Shown: positions 12,591 to 24,865, counted from the first letter of the stretch. The stretch is DNA of 64,000 nucleotides from Unio delphinus (GCA_029339505.1 JAQISU010000115.1:2567001-2631000); one strand, 5' to 3'. A program made the numbers and translations. The notes: generated from the letters alone by a model not told the origin.

Positions 12591-14273
12591 TAATCATCAT
12601 TTACTAATGATGAAATTGCCGAAACAAGTACTGGAACATGCTGATCCATCAATAGAATGGATGGATTTTACTGAACAGCAGCGACAGAGGAAATCTACAT
12701 GATTTTGTCTCCATTAAAATGTTATCATCCGCCTTCTGTCAACTCTCTGTACAAGATCAATGCCATGGTAGCTGTAAATGAAGACAACAGTTTATCATTC
12801 ATAATCTTGCGATAATTGTTAAAGATTTCAAAAGCTACCAGGAATTTCTTCTAGCATTCGCAAGTGCATCTCTATTGTGAGTTACCTGCATGCAATTTTC
12901 TTACTCCAGTAATAAAACGTCACATTCAGGGATTTTTTTCTCCATACATACCTTGTCTAGATGCAGTTAAGGTGCACATACAAGGTTCACTTCCTCCATA
13001 TTTGATCCTGTTGATATTCTTTCTCTTCATCGAGTGAAAAAACCATTGATGATCAATGCTGTTTTCTTTTCAATTCCTAAAAAAGCAGGCATGCCTCTCT
13101 TTATTTGCTCTTGATTCTATGTGTTATACATGCAGAGTTATTGTTGTTCCTAGATTTATCACAAATGGAATTTGTCTAATGCGTCAAATGACTACTTTTG
13201 GAGCACTCCAGAAAAAGTTCAGAATTATGAGTGACTTTGTTGACTGAATTATTGGGGGTGCCTTTTTAATTCTTAACTGAACATTTGATTGTCATTGAAA
13301 CCTAACTTTCTGATTATTTTAAAGAATGGTTGATGCCCAATGGCTTTTTTAACAAATCGTTTCTTTCCTTTCATATTTTAGTTAGACTGGAAGAATGGTA
13401 AAATTTATGATAAATGGCAGCACTGGGGTCTTTAGGAGACATTATAGTTGGCATCTGGACATAATGTGAATAAAATAAAATTATGATTTGGAAAAATTGG
13501 TCCACTATTTTAATTACTCACAGCTTCAAAAATAGCATCAGTATCTGCTAGCGTGAATTTAAGTTTAGCGTCTGTAAATGTAGCTAACGGCAACTAATTC
13601 ATTTCATGCCAAGTATTTCAACACTGATTGAAATTGACGTAACACAACTCATTATACACCTGCTGATTTAGGGTGGTCTGTTTACATCCAATTTTTTAAT
13701 GCCATCATGACCTGTGGGTGAGTCAATCTGTCTATTAAGAAGTGATCAGCTTTTTTCTATTCGGCCATAATGGAGTTGCCTCCCATTGATTTCTTTACCA
13801 TGTAAAAGATGGACTCTTACAGAAATCAGGACAAACAAAGTGGATTACATGTACTCAGACAAGTCCTTTTCAGTTTGTATCTAATGAATGATGTTGTACT
13901 GAATGTCTGTATGAATTATGCTTAAATCATTCATGCACAAAATGAATTCATTAATTTTAGCTACGTTTTGAGATGCTAATGTTATCTTCAATGAGAAACA
14001 AATTGTGTATATCATTTGCAATGCTGTGTTGAATGAACTGTAAATAAAAAAATCAAGACAAAATTTCAGAATACCACTTGAACATTTATGAAATATCTCA
14101 GACTATGAGATGTCAAACATTACTCTTGTGTCCAACAAAAACACCCACCATAAATTGTCAGTCCTATGAATATCATGTTCTATACAAACTTTTGTAGTAA
14201 CTGCAAAGTTGAACAATATTTTATTAGTAGAATTTGAAAATATTTGCAAAACATTATCACTGTGTTTTGACAG
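12591..14273. other. intron 1, distal part, unique sequence
   Basis: No tandem repeat, transposon or convincing exon was found here. The segment ends in the acceptor tgtgttttgacag at 14261-14273. A 63-residue open frame at 13056-13247 has no flanking splice signals that fit the gene and was not accepted. Confidence 0.6.
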
Positions 14274-14461
14274 TATTGAAGGTCTCCAAGACAAAGAACA
14301 TCAGCTCCCCAATATTTCGGAATAGTATAGAAGCTGGTTTGGCTGAAGCATATTTGCAGGCATACACCAGAAAAGAATATATACGACTTGGTGTGTTTGA
14401 CCCATTGAAAAAGAGACGGCGGAAAAAGCGATACATAAAAGCTGACAACACTGCTGTTCAT
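14274..14461 (+). CDS. exon 2 in window: juxtamembrane module, first half, with polybasic site
   Basis: 188 nt. Acceptor ttttgacag/TATTG, donor GTTCAT/gtaag. It enters in phase 1, matching the mucin exon, and leaves in phase 0. The product is no longer Ser/Thr-rich. It contains an IEAGLAEAYLQAYTRKEYI helix-like stretch and then DPLKKRRRKKRYIKADN, which carries a run of basic residues fitting the furin consensus R-x-K/R-R. Placed just outside the membrane, this could be the first half of a SEA-like or DUF3827-type module that is cleaved during maturation. That function is inference. What the sequence shows directly is the conserved-looking composition, the exact phase fit and the basic stretch. 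Confidence 0.82.
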
Positions 14462-15565
14462 GTAAGTAACACGTTCAAAATTATATTAAAAACGTTAATA
14501 TGTATTTTAAAAAATGAAAATTAATTTTTTAAAAATTTGTTTTGAGTGTTTTGAGTGAATTAGCAATTTGATACTTTTCCTGACTTTTAGTGGCATAGCA
14601 AGAAATTATGAGCCCCCTTACAAAACTTGATTCTGCGGCCTTCTTACTAATATGTAAAAAGGTAGTTTGACGGGGCATTTGAGCCCCCACTGGGTCTGAC
14701 CCCACCCCCCATTTATTGGGGGAGATATGCTTGGGTAGTTGCAATGCTACTGTGACCTTTATTTTAGTACAGGAAAGCTTACAGGTGACCCTAATGCTGT
14801 TGAATTCTTCATTATTTGAGGCATATGTGGTAGATATTAATAGAGGTTAGGGTTTGCATTGAAGGTTTTGGTTATGATGAGTGAACTTGATATTTATATT
14901 TCACTATTGTACGTTGATTGGAATATTTCTGACTTAAAGTTAACTAACTCTCTGTCCAAAAAGAAATACTCATTGTATGGTAATTTATTGTGAAAAGTTT
15001 ATAATAAGATAAATCTTTTTATAAAATTTTACATTTGACTTGATGCAAATAGCAGGACAAAGTTTGCATTTAATGTTTTATCTGTAATTATGCCTATTGC
15101 TTTCACTTCTGGGTGTTTGCCATTTGCTTTCACTTTTGGGTGTTTGGTCAGTCATTTGACCTTCGTCATTTGTATTTTTGGTAACTTAGCCTGTAGCCTC
15201 TGGTTTAAATAGTACCATATGACGTGTTGCCTTTTGCTTATGTGGTAACATATGACCTTAGGCATACATGAATATTAAATTGCCATAGATCCATACAACT
15301 TGTTGCCTTTTGCTTACATAATTAATTTGACTGGTTGACTTTGGCTGACAAAAATCCATATGATCTGTTGCCTGTTGCTTACCTTTGCCATACATGAATG
15401 TTAAAATGCCATAGATACATACAACTTGCTGCTTTTTGCTTATATAATTACATATGACTGTTTTTCCTTTGGCTGATAAAATTCCATATGATCTTTTGTC
15501 TATTGCTTACATGGTAATATATGACCGTTGGCATACATGAATGTTAAAGTGACAGATGCATATAA
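14462..15565. other. intron 2, first kilobase
   Basis: Intronic sequence after the donor. From about 15090 it contains degenerate precursors of the following 32-bp array, with loose recurrence of catatgacctgttgcctttg. No gene is seen. Short open frames around 14529-14744 on the minus strand are uninformative. Confidence 0.55.
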
Positions 15566-16107
15566 CTGGTTGTGTTTAGGATAGAGAGTACTATATGACC
15601 TGTTGCTTTTGGATTACAGAGTACTATATGACCTGTTACTTTGGCTTACAGAGTACTCTATGACCTTATACTTTGGCTTATAGAGTACTATATGACCTTA
15701 TGCTTTGGCTTACAGAATACTATATGACCTGTTACTTTGGCTTACAGAGTACTATATGACCTGTTACTTTTGGTTTACAGAGTACTATATGACCTGTTGT
15801 TTTTGGCTTAGAGAGTACTCTATGACCTCTTGCTTTTGGTTTAGAGAGTACTATATGACCTGTTGCTTTTGGTTGGAGAGTACTATCTGACCTGTTGCCT
15901 TTGGCTTAGAGACTACGATATGACCTGTTGTTTTTGTCTTAGAGAGTAGTACAATGTGACCTGTTATCTTTTGGTTATAGAATACTATATGACCTGTTGC
16001 TTTTGTCTTACAGAGTAATATATGACATGTTCATTTTGGCTTAGAGAGTACTATATGATCTCTTGCTTTTGGCTTAGAGAGTACTATCTGACGTGTTGCC
16101 TTTGGCT
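15566..16107. repeat. ~32-bp tandem repeat
   Basis: Imperfect copies of cagagtactatatgacctgt followed by tgcttttggctta. The anchor gtactatatg recurs at 15621, 15653 and 15685, a period of about 32. A few further copies follow the dispersed repeat at 16430-16510, so that element interrupts this array. Confidence 0.9.
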
Positions 16108-16425
16108 TAATAATAATAATGAGGACTTTGTATAGCGCCTAATCATAAGGAGCTCTAAGTGCTTTACATCAATAATGATATAACTACACTACAGAGAAAC
16201 AAATAACAGAAACCATGAAATTGGAAAACATAAAAATATGCTGAAAACATAAGATACAAAACATACTTTTAGTTAGGTCTCTAAGTTTGTTCTGCAGTCA
16301 AAAAAGGTGAGTTTTAAGAGCACTTTTAAAAGGGACCACCGTGTCTTTGTGTTCAGTTTCAATGGGCAATTCGTTCCACATCGCTGGGCCCTGGTATGCA
16401 AAAAACATTGTCCATATGACTTGCA
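16108..16425. mobile_element. dispersed repeat of the 'tatagcgc...gctttaca' type
   Basis: The segment begins with a taataataat stretch and then tttgtatagcgcctaatcat and gagctctaagtgctttacat. Near its end it carries ggtgagttttaagagcac and ggcaattcgttccaca. I recognise this combination from memory as part of a high-copy family common in marine invertebrate and fish genomes. It interrupts the 32-bp array on both sides, which supports insertion. I could not define terminal repeats or a target duplication and do not assign a class. Confidence 0.55.
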
Positions 16426-16751
16426 GGGTACTACACTGTATGTGAAATGTTGACTTTTGCTTAGAGTACTATATGACCTGTTGTCTTTGGCTTACAGAGT
16501 ACAGAGTTATGACCATTGGCTTACCGGAATGAATCATTACACTTGTCCCTCAGTAAATTTAGAGATTCTATGCCATTTGTTGGTTATGTTGTGACAATTA
16601 ATTAATGTTATTCATAAACATGTATAAGTACTATTTTGATGACTTTCAGGAATAATATTGGATCTAGATCATTCACTGATTTATTGTTATTAGTGTTCTT
16701 GATAAAAAACAAACAGCATAGATCATAATAGATACATAATGTACAGGCATA

Positions 16752-16853
16752 TCAGGGTCTGCATTGTATCACGGTCTGCATTTTATCAGGGTTCTGCATT
16801 CTTTCAGGGTCTGCATTGTATCAGGGTCTGCATTGTTTCAGGGTCTGCATTGT
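16752..16853. repeat. 17-bp tandem repeat, six copies
   Basis: Six copies of tcagggtctgcattgta with small changes, including one tcacgg variant and one with an extra t. Confidence 0.9.
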
Positions 16854-16975
16854 TTGTTCTGTTGACAAATTGAATTGTTCTGCCAGTGAATTATGTTATG
16901 ACAGACCTGGGTCTATGCAATTTGCTTTTGGACATGTTGACAGGTTTATACCATACCGGTACTCATAAGAGCCTC

Positions 16976-17004
16976 TGTGTGTGTGTGTGTGTCTCTGTGT
17001 GTGT

Positions 17005-17047
<43 letters not shown>

Positions 17048-17079
17048 TGTGTGTGTGTGTGTCTCTGTGTGTGTGTGAT
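16976..17079. repeat. (GT)n microsatellite
   Basis: About 100 bp of gt dinucleotides with scattered tct interruptions. The Cys/Val open frame it creates on the + strand is not a gene. Confidence 0.98.
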
Positions 17080-19140
17080 AAGATGTTACAAAATGGTTAT
17101 GTTCTTGACTATTGCTTGATAAATTAAGACATCACAAAAGTTCTGTCTCATATTCTGCAATTAGATACACTCAGCAACAATGCCACCAAACAAAGTTCTT
17201 ATTTTGGTTTGAATTTTTCAAAGTAGAGAGATTATAGCCAGTATTGAAATGACCATTAGCCATGTATCAAATTAATTTTGTTACTGTTTCTTGTTAATTT
17301 ATTTTTCATTTTGAAATTAATAGAATTTTCCTCTGTCCATAAGTGTACATTGTTACCAGAAACCTGTTGTTTACAGCTCGTTTTCAAGTTTTCATTATAG
17401 TTGTAAAATAATTTTCTGATACCAATGAAAGCTTTCTTTTCATTAGCTTTTACAGGGTGCTCTGATAGTGTTGTGTATGACATTGTATACTTGGACTGTC
17501 TTTATTGATTTTATATGTTTGAAATAATGCCAGGGCAAACAGCCCTGTGTTTACATACATGATGATAGTACCTGTTTACATTAACCTATATTAGATATAT
17601 AGCGTCTTTAGTTTAGGAGAATGTTTGTCCAAAGCCACGATTACAGTTTGTGTGTTATATCAAACTTAATTGAAAATATTAGTTTAAAGGTATATCATTC
17701 CGATATCACCAGTACCAGTGGAACATAGAATCAGAATGGGTTTGCTTTGAAAACTTACTGTTATTGAAATGAAATTGTAAAATGCAAACTATTTTTTTAA
17801 TATAGAAAATTAATTCTAGATTAAAGATCTTTTTTGAAGAAATTAAATACATGCATGTGTAGTTACTTTCTATATTTCTTAATATTGAATGATTATTGGA
17901 AAATTTAACCAATGACGGCCTGAAGCCTGAGAAAACAGTTAGGGGAAACACTTGAAACCTTTATTAAGGATAATTTCTCACTAATGTTTTTACCAATTTT
18001 CATAGTGTGTATAGTGGAATACATTTTGAGGTTTAGAATGATAAAACTTGACAAATTATGTATAATTTATATGTAGGTGGCATGTGATTGAGAAACTATG
18101 TAACAGGTGTCTGTTGAAAAATGAAGCATATCAAATTTATAAAAAAAAATATATATATATTTTATCACAAAAAAGATAATTCTGGAATTAAAGGGGAACA
18201 GTTGCTCTTTAGATTTTGTTTCTAGAAATTAGAAACCTAAAATATTATAATAAAAAGATTATCAGTTTCAAAAATAATTGTCATGGTTAGCTATGTACAT
18301 GTCTGTAGATGTAAACTCAGTAAGGGTTGAATGCTACCGGTATATTAGTTTTACCAGACATAAAGAAATAGTGGATCCAGTGTTGTGTTTATTCTAATTT
18401 CTCAGGGCGTACAAACCTTGTCTCTGGATTAAAGAAGGAAAATAGTATATATCAATATTAAAGAGTCCAGTACACTGTGTATTTTGAATTGTTTTTATCA
18501 GATATTCATTTTGGTATAGCCAATATTTGTAAAAAGTGGGACATAGTGTGGGTCACTTTTGATATGGCACTGGCAATCGGCATCAACATAAACATGCTAT
18601 ATATGAAACTGAGGTCATTTAATCTCTGACATGTTCATCCCATTTATCTTGTGGTCATCATCCCAGTGATAACAAATGTGCATTATGATTTTGGTTAATT
18701 TATATATATATTTGCTAATAATTTTTAAACCTGTCCATTTTTCATCATAATTTGAATTATTCATTATGAAGCCAGCTTAAAGATAATTAATTTGATAATA
18801 TGCTTCTTTGACCCAATGACTTTGAAGTCATGGTCACAGTCATTGAATATATACATTAAGGTTTTGTTTTAAGACATTTCATTAGATCATATTTTCTAAA
18901 CCCCTAGATGGATTGTTCTTTTATTTTTGGGCGGAATCAGTAGGAAGCTAAAACAATTCATTAATCTGTATGCAACCTTGATCATTTCATCTTTGAGTGA
19001 AGGTCACGGTCATAGAAAATTTGCATAAAGTTTTTACTCACTTCACATGAGTAGAGGAGTTATTTTGTGATGTCCATTTGGCTGTTACGAATTTTGTTTC
19101 CCCAGAATAACTTTAGTTATCCACTGTATGCAGTTGCCAG
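17080..19140. other. intron 2, unique AT-rich stretch
   Basis: About 2 kb with no convincing gene, array or transposon. A short run of alternating at lies near 18150. Open frames on the minus strand (17256-17483, 17706-17951) are AT-driven and unsupported. Confidence 0.55.
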
Positions 19141-19639
19141 ACTTTTAGGATGGCTAGCTATTCGGGTAACAAAGAACCCTATTGATTTTGAGGATCAAAG
19201 GTCTTCATAAATGGCATGCACTTGAAGTAAAGGAAGAACCCTATTCATTTTCAGGGTAGAAATGTCAGAAGTCACATTCACTTTGTTTAATAGAAGAAAA
19301 ATGGTTTCTTCACAGTAATTAGAGTTCTCCACCATCAATGCAGATAAAACTGTACTTGGGGTAAGGAAAAATCCTGTTGATTTTTAGGCAAAACCTCAAT
19401 GGTCTAGCTCACTGTGACTGAAAGAATAAAAATGTTTTTTTTCACAATGGCTGACATTAGGGGTAAGGAAGAAGTCTTATCTTTTGGGGAGAATGTCAAA
19501 TGTCACTGTGAATGAAAGAAGAAGTATGGTTTCTCCACACTGATGTCATTTCCACATCACAGAGATAGACCTAACATTGTGATTCATTTCACAGAGATAG
19601 ACCTAACATTGTGATTGATTTCACAGAGATAAACCTAAC
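19141..19639. repeat. degenerate ~120-bp repeats ending in a 32-bp array
   Basis: Loose repeats share ggtaaggaagaa, ccctattgattttcag and aatgtcactgtgaatgaaag. From about 19556 these give way to a cleaner 32-bp unit (acagagatagacctaacatt plus gtgattgatttc). The array is cut at 19639 by the LTR retrotransposon and resumes at 25710. Confidence 0.8.
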
Positions 19640-20484
19640 TGTTACGTGCTTAGGCTCGAATAAGCAGCAACACAGAAAGAGTGAAAACTAACAAGCTTGT
19701 ATAAATTGAACAGTGAGTTTATTAAGTACAATTATTTTCATAAAATAAATAAACTTACAGTTTTAGAGAATCAAATCCAACATTAATCCAATATAGAATT
19801 CACAAAAATAATCCACTAATGGAATTGTAAGAGTCCTGATAAATAAATGTTCTAATAGTTCCAGGTTTGAATCTTGATGATGTAATCCAAAATGGCTGAC
19901 AATGTCATGTGATGCAGTTCTTGTTTAATTTATCATCCAAATGAATTATGAGCACATGTTTTCTCCTCCAAATAGATAATAAATCCTCTTTCTTCAATGA
20001 ATTGACACAAAGTCCAGAACAAAATAATAAAAATTAAAACTCAAATATGAATACACAACTGTTCATTTTAAAGCCCAAAATTCTACTGATTTGTTCTATC
20101 CCAAACAACAGTTCTTATACTTGTTTTTCTAATAAACAAGTGATCACATGATTTTCTAGAAACTGATAGAGGTTCATGGAAGGTCACAGAAAGAGACTGC
20201 CTTCACTAAAAATCACGTACTCTAGATATTTCCTACCCTAAGAACTAAAAATAAAACGTTGTCCTTGAAATTAACCAATAGTTTTAGATGCTTCTTGACA
20301 ATGTCTAAAGCAGGGTCAGGAATTAGGTCAACAAGCCAAGGACAAAAACTTGTTTACAGTTAGAGTCTAAGTCAAACTGAACTTTCCAGAATAATTTCCC
20401 AATTAATGAATATTAAACCCTAATTGACAAATTTAGATTTAACAATTAAAAAAAATAAATGATTTAAATCCAATAGCCGTAACA
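19640..20484 (-). repeat. 3' LTR of the retrotransposon
   Basis: 845 bp, TG...CA bounded with 7-bp inverted ends TGTTACG/CGTAACA on the + strand. It is nearly identical to 24866-25709. In element orientation this is the downstream LTR because the polypurine tract lies directly next to 20485. Confidence 0.95.
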
Positions 20485-20496
20485 CCTTCCCCCATA
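20485..20496 (-). other. polypurine tract
   Basis: On the minus strand the internal region ends tgggggaagg immediately before the 3' LTR start. This is the expected position and composition of the primer for plus-strand DNA synthesis. Confidence 0.8.
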
Positions 20497-20639
20497 AAAT
20501 AAAAAGAAAGGTTTATATGATAAAACTTTCTTTTTATCACAAACCAATTTACATCTGATGTTAAAAGAACTAGTATAAATTACACAATATAATAAATTAT
20601 TATACACAGGAAAAACGTCTGCAATTATATTATCAAGAA

Positions 20640-21293
20640 ATAGCCTCAACCTTTTAACTTGTCCATGTCCCACAAAATGTCCTAGGAAAGGCACACTAGC
20701 AAAGCAGAACTCACTTTTAGACAAATTAATTGTCAAACATACATTAGTGAGTCTGTCAAAGAATTTTCGAAATGTTGCTAGATGTTCTCTCCAGGTGTCG
20801 CTGTAGATGAATACGTCACAATTTTCTAGACCAGAGATCATCATTTTTATGAGACGTTGAAATGGACTTTCTTTATATTGGTAGAGTCCATTTGGAGTCA
20901 CAATGTTGAGTTTTCCTTTGCTCTCTCTGTAGTGGAATCTGCCAATATCCTTTCAGAAGGTCAAATTTTGGTGACATACTTGGCATTCCCAATTTTATCA
21001 ATACAATTGTCAATTCTTGGTAATGGGAATGAATCTGTTTTTGTCACTCTGTTCACCTTCCTTTAATCAGTGCACATACAGAAAGTTTTATCTGGTTTTG
21101 AAACAAGTATGCATGGTGAACTCCAATCACTTTTACTGGGCTTGATAAAATCATTCTCCAGCAAATACTGAATTTCCTTTTTCAAGAATTCCTGTTTGAG
21201 TGGACTCGTCCAGCTTGGATGTTGTTTGGAATTTTCAATGTCAACGTCATGAAAATTTTGTCCTTGTAAGAATATCTGGACATAAGTGCTCAT
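20640..21293 (-). pseudogene. reverse transcriptase remnant (broken)
   Basis: On the minus strand, 21293-21063 encodes the N-terminal RT block including EIQYLLENDFIKPSKSDWSS and a PCILVSKPD segment. Remnants of the following block (DSFPLPRIDNCIDKIG-like) lie at about 21060-20940 and are out of frame with it. 20901-20640 encodes the later part (SDTWREHL, FFDRLTNVCLTINLSKSEF, FLGHFVGHGQV). Compared with what I know of gypsy RTs, the loop before the active site and the YxDD-type catalytic motif are missing: the text runs straight from LENCDVF to IYSDTW. No RNase H follows before the polypurine tract. The enzyme cannot be functional. Its position downstream of integrase is the notable point. Confidence 0.85.
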
Positions 21294-21543
21294 ATAATAA
21301 TAATAACTTTAAGTTCATTTCTTTCTTGCACTTGCGAATGTGAAAGTTTCTGGTCTAGATTTTTCATAATTTCTGAATTCCAACAATTTGTCGCTCCAAT
21401 GTCAGTAGAATCCGACGATATTTCTTCAGTAAGTGGGACAGGCACAACTAAATTAATTACATATTTAACATAGCTATCTCTTTCAATATACTGGTACTCC
21501 TATAATTAATTTAGATCCCAGGAGCACTAATACTATAATTCAA

Positions 21544-22478
21544 CTAATTCATTTTCTTCTTAACTTTGTAAGGGCCGTAATATCTAATTTGAAGTAAAGT
21601 AAGAAGAATGAACAAGAGTAACACAACTCCATTATCAGACTCAAAAGTTCTCTCCCTTTCAGTTCTCTCAAACCATAGTTTCATTTTTAACTTTAATTGC
21701 TGCATTGGGCATTCATTCATAACTTGCTGGAAAATTCCAGACATGAAGTTTGAACCTTGATCAAACTGAATAGATTTGGGAAGGCCATACTGAGTAAAAA
21801 ACTTTATCAAAGCTTTTACTGTAGTTTTAAATTTTATATTCCTCAACGGAATAACCTCTGGAAACCTTGCTGACGCACACATAATGGTCAACAAGTATTG
21901 GTTACTTGACTTGGTCATGGGTAAGGGATCTACACAATCTACCATAATTCTACCAAATGATTTATCAAAGGTAGGAATAGGTTGCAGATGAGCCTTAGGT
22001 ATCTTCTGATTGGTTTTTCCTACCATTTGACAAGTACAAGAAGATCTACAGTATTTGGCAACATCACTTTTGATTTTTGGCCAATAGAAGTGAGTCAAGA
22101 TCTTGTGATACATTTTATTAATCCCTAAATGACCAGCCAAAGAAGTTTCATGGGCCAGATTAAGTATTTCCTGTCTGTAAGGTTCTGGAACTACTATTTG
22201 ATAGTTCACTGACCACTCATCACCAACAGGTACCTCAGAAGGTCTCCATTTTCTCATAAGAATTCCATTTTTAATGAAATAACAGACAGGAACTTCAGTG
22301 ACTTCAGTCTCATTTATGGCCCTTTGAAACAAACAGGAGATCTCAGGATCTTTTTCCTGTTCAACGACAAGTAACTGTCGTTTATCACCCTGATTAAGAG
22401 AATGAGTTGTTAAAAGAGGATCACTATGATCAGTACCTTTTGATTGATATAAACCAAGAGTAAAAGTGAGCTCAACAA
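21544..22478 (-). pseudogene. integrase remnant with zinc-binding region and GPY/F-like tail
   Basis: Open on the minus strand to 21544. The N-terminal H-H-C-C zinc region is visible (HETSLAGHLGINKMYHKI then KYCRSSCTCQ). The catalytic core follows, with the first Asp in IMVDCVDPLP and the second in IQFDQGSNF. The segment that should carry the third catalytic residue (Glu) is absent: after the QQVMNE region the frame passes into a short unrelated stretch and then reaches the QIRYYGPYKVKKK tail, a GPY/F-type C-terminal motif of gypsy integrases. An internal deletion is the simplest reading. In intact relatives this enzyme inserts the cDNA into the host chromosome. Confidence 0.87.
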
Positions 22479-22482
22479 AAAC

Positions 22483-23151
22483 CTAACCAATACAATCGCC
22501 AGTTGAAGGAATGCTGCCTTCTATAACACCATTCTCAAGATCATCACCCTGATTAGAATAAAGAGAATGAGTTATCAAAAGAGGATCACTATGATCAATA
22601 CTTTCTGACTGATCTAAACAAGAAGTAAATGTGACCTCATCAAAAGCCTGACCTATACATATGTTAGCGAAGGGAATACTGCCCATTTCAACTTCATTCT
22701 CAAGAGCTTTCTTTGCCATAGCTCTGGTAACTGTACAAGCTTGACATATATCAGGGATTTCTTTTCCAATTGGATCAACTTTCTGATCCAAATTAGGCTT
22801 GTCAGTTACAAGTGGATTAACCACAACCTTGTCCCCAGCTAAGTCATTGCCTAGCAATAAATCAATTCCCTTTACGGGTAAAACCGAGACTGTTCCGATT
22901 GTCACAGGTCCTGACACTAAGTCTGATGAAAAATTTACACAATGGAGAGGAACATTAACAATGCCGCACTCTACTCCCTGAATAAGAACACTTTCATTAG
23001 AAGAAGACTTCTCAGAAAAAGGCAAAATACCTGACAATAAAAGACTCTGAGAAGCTCCTGTGTCCCTTAAAATTTTAATAGGGGTGGGATTGGCTGAATC
23101 ACCCAAGAGTGATATAGAACCCTTTGATATGAACGGTTCATAATTCTCCAT
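22483..23151 (-). pseudogene. retropepsin-like aspartic protease and linker
   Basis: Minus-strand frame beginning near MENYEPFISKG. The catalytic signature DTGAS lies about 30 residues in, and IDLLLGNDLAG is the downstream beta-strand motif of retroviral-type proteases. The protease would process the Gag-Pol polyprotein. After the protease the linker contains a tandem duplication of about 50 residues sharing DHSDPLL.THSL and IGQ.F.E.TFT. The frame ends at a TAG at the boundary between the two copies, before integrase. Whether a stop is normal here is unknown; with the other lesions I treat it as a break. Confidence 0.82.
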
Positions 23152-23211
23152 ATCAAAATCAGACTGGTATTTATTAGACCCAACAAATGTATTGCTTTCA
23201 ATACATGACTG

Positions 23212-24754
23212 TTACCTTGACCTCTTGGAAATAAGAGCATTTGGAACAGGTCTTTCTTGATTCTGATGCCTATTTTTCAATTTGTAGCAGTCAGAAATAA
23301 CGTGTCCTTTTTTCTTGCAAAAGTTACACGTCGGAAGAGACAAGGATTTAGAATCAAACTTCTCTGAAGTCTGATTTTTGAAAGTTGTGTTAGTTTGAGT
23401 TTTAGAAGGGCTTGAATTAGGCGGAAATACTTTTCTGCCATTAAATTGTTGAGTAGAAGTCTTGTTAACAAAAGGAACTTTATGTGTCAAAGAATATTCG
23501 TCAGCAGCTCGAGCAGCATTTTCCAAGGTTTCAATCTGATGCTCCTCAAGATAAGTTTTAACATCACTATGGACACAGTTTTTGAACTCTTCAATTAATA
23601 TAATTTGCTTGAGATTTTGATAATCTTGCTCAACTTTCTTGGCTAAACACCATCTATCAAACAACTGCTCTTTTTGTCTAGCAAATTTGACATGAGTTTG
23701 TCCAGCTTCTTTTCTGTAATTTCTAAATTTTTGCCTATAAGCTTCAGGAACTAACTCATAACCTCTTAAAATGCATTCTTTAACTACGTCATAATCATGC
23801 TGAACAGACAGAGAAGTGTAAATCTCACTAGCCTTACCAGTAATTACACATTGTAGTAACTGAGTCCAATTCTCTCTTGGCCACTTTAAATTTTCTGCAA
23901 CTTTTTCAAAAAGAATAAAATATTTGTCTACTTCCTTTTCTTTGAAAGGGGGCACTAATCTAATATTCCTTGTTAAATCAAAATTCTGATTTGAAGTATG
24001 ATGGTGATTCTCACTTGCCAGCTCTAATTCTTTCATTTTACACTGATATTCTCTTTCTTCCTTCTCTCTCTCTCGTTCAATTTGTTTTTCTTGTAACCTT
24101 TCCTGTCTCTCTCTCCTCTTTTTCAAATTGTAATTGTCTTTCTTTCTCCCTTTCCTGAAATTCCAGTTTCTTAAACTCTAATTTCCTCTCTCTCTCTCCT
24201 CTTTTTCAGATTGTAATTGTTTTTCTTTCTCCCTTTCTTGTCTCTCTCTCCTCTTTTTCAGATTGTAATTGTCTTTCTCCTTTTCTTGTCTCTCTCTCTC
24301 CTCTTTTTCAGATTGTAATTGTCTTTCTTTCTCCTCTTTTTCTCTATCGATCCGCATCTGCTCTTTTTGTAATTCAATTTGCTTTTCTTTCTCTCTTTCC
24401 TCTCTCTCTTTCTCCTTTTCCTGAAATTCCAGTTTTTTTAAACTCTAATTCACTCTCTGTCTGAAATTCCAGCTTCTTCAACTCTAATTCCATCTTGAAT
24501 TTTAATTCTAATTCCTTCAATTTAATGTCAGAGTCTGGTGTAGACTTACTGACTGGAATCAAAGCACTTTGTTCCAAAACATCCTGTTCTACCAAATACT
24601 GGACCAAAATCTTTTTGATATCTTGTTTCGTTAAAGAAGCCTTGACTTCAGAAAGATCGTATTTTCTGGCAAGTTGAACCAACTCGTCTTTTTTGAAAAG
24701 ATCTAATTGCTCCTGGGTAGGATTAGAAAGAAATATTTCTACCTTAGATGTCAT
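23212..24754 (-). pseudogene. gag with capsid-like domain and CCHC knuckle, frameshifted
   Basis: Starts at an ATG at 24754 (MTSKVEIFLSNPTQEQ), about 110 bp inside the 5' LTR. The first frame ends at 24374. The main frame resumes by 24126. In between lies a Glu/Lys/Arg-rich coiled-coil region made of 50- to 80-bp repeats whose indels break the frame. The main part has a capsid-like segment (KYFILFEKVAENLKWP, FDRWCLAKKV, TLENAARAADEY) resembling the Gmr1-type capsid from which vertebrate SCAN domains are thought to derive, and then a zinc knuckle CNFCKKKGHVISDC (C-x2-C-x4-H-x4-C). Gag would form the particle and bind the RNA. Confidence 0.85.
24127..24440. repeat. 50- to 80-bp pyrimidine-rich repeats inside gag
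   Basis: The anchor attgtaattgt recurs at 24127, 24210, 24262 and 24312, separated by tctctctcctctttttcag-like runs. On the minus strand it encodes charged EKEERERQ repeats. Copy-number changes here probably caused the gag frameshifts. Confidence 0.85.
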
Positions 24755-24839
24755 TTTAATACAAGCGTGTCAGTCTCACTAAAGATTTAAAATTTTCAAA
24801 AACTAGGGGAAATTCAAATTTAAATTCAAATTTATTTCA

Positions 24840-24858
24840 ATCCCAAGACGAGATCCCA
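24840..24858 (-). other. candidate primer-binding site
   Basis: On the minus strand, seven bases after the 5' LTR end, the sequence reads tgggatctcgtcttgggat. It begins TGG as a tRNA-primed site should, and resembles the tRNA-Pro type site with small differences. The tRNA identity is not established. Confidence 0.5.
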
Positions 24859-24865
24859 ATTTCTA

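Noticed and set aside
16886..17119. 77-residue frame rich in Cys and Val
   Set aside because: It is a translation of the (GT)n microsatellite.
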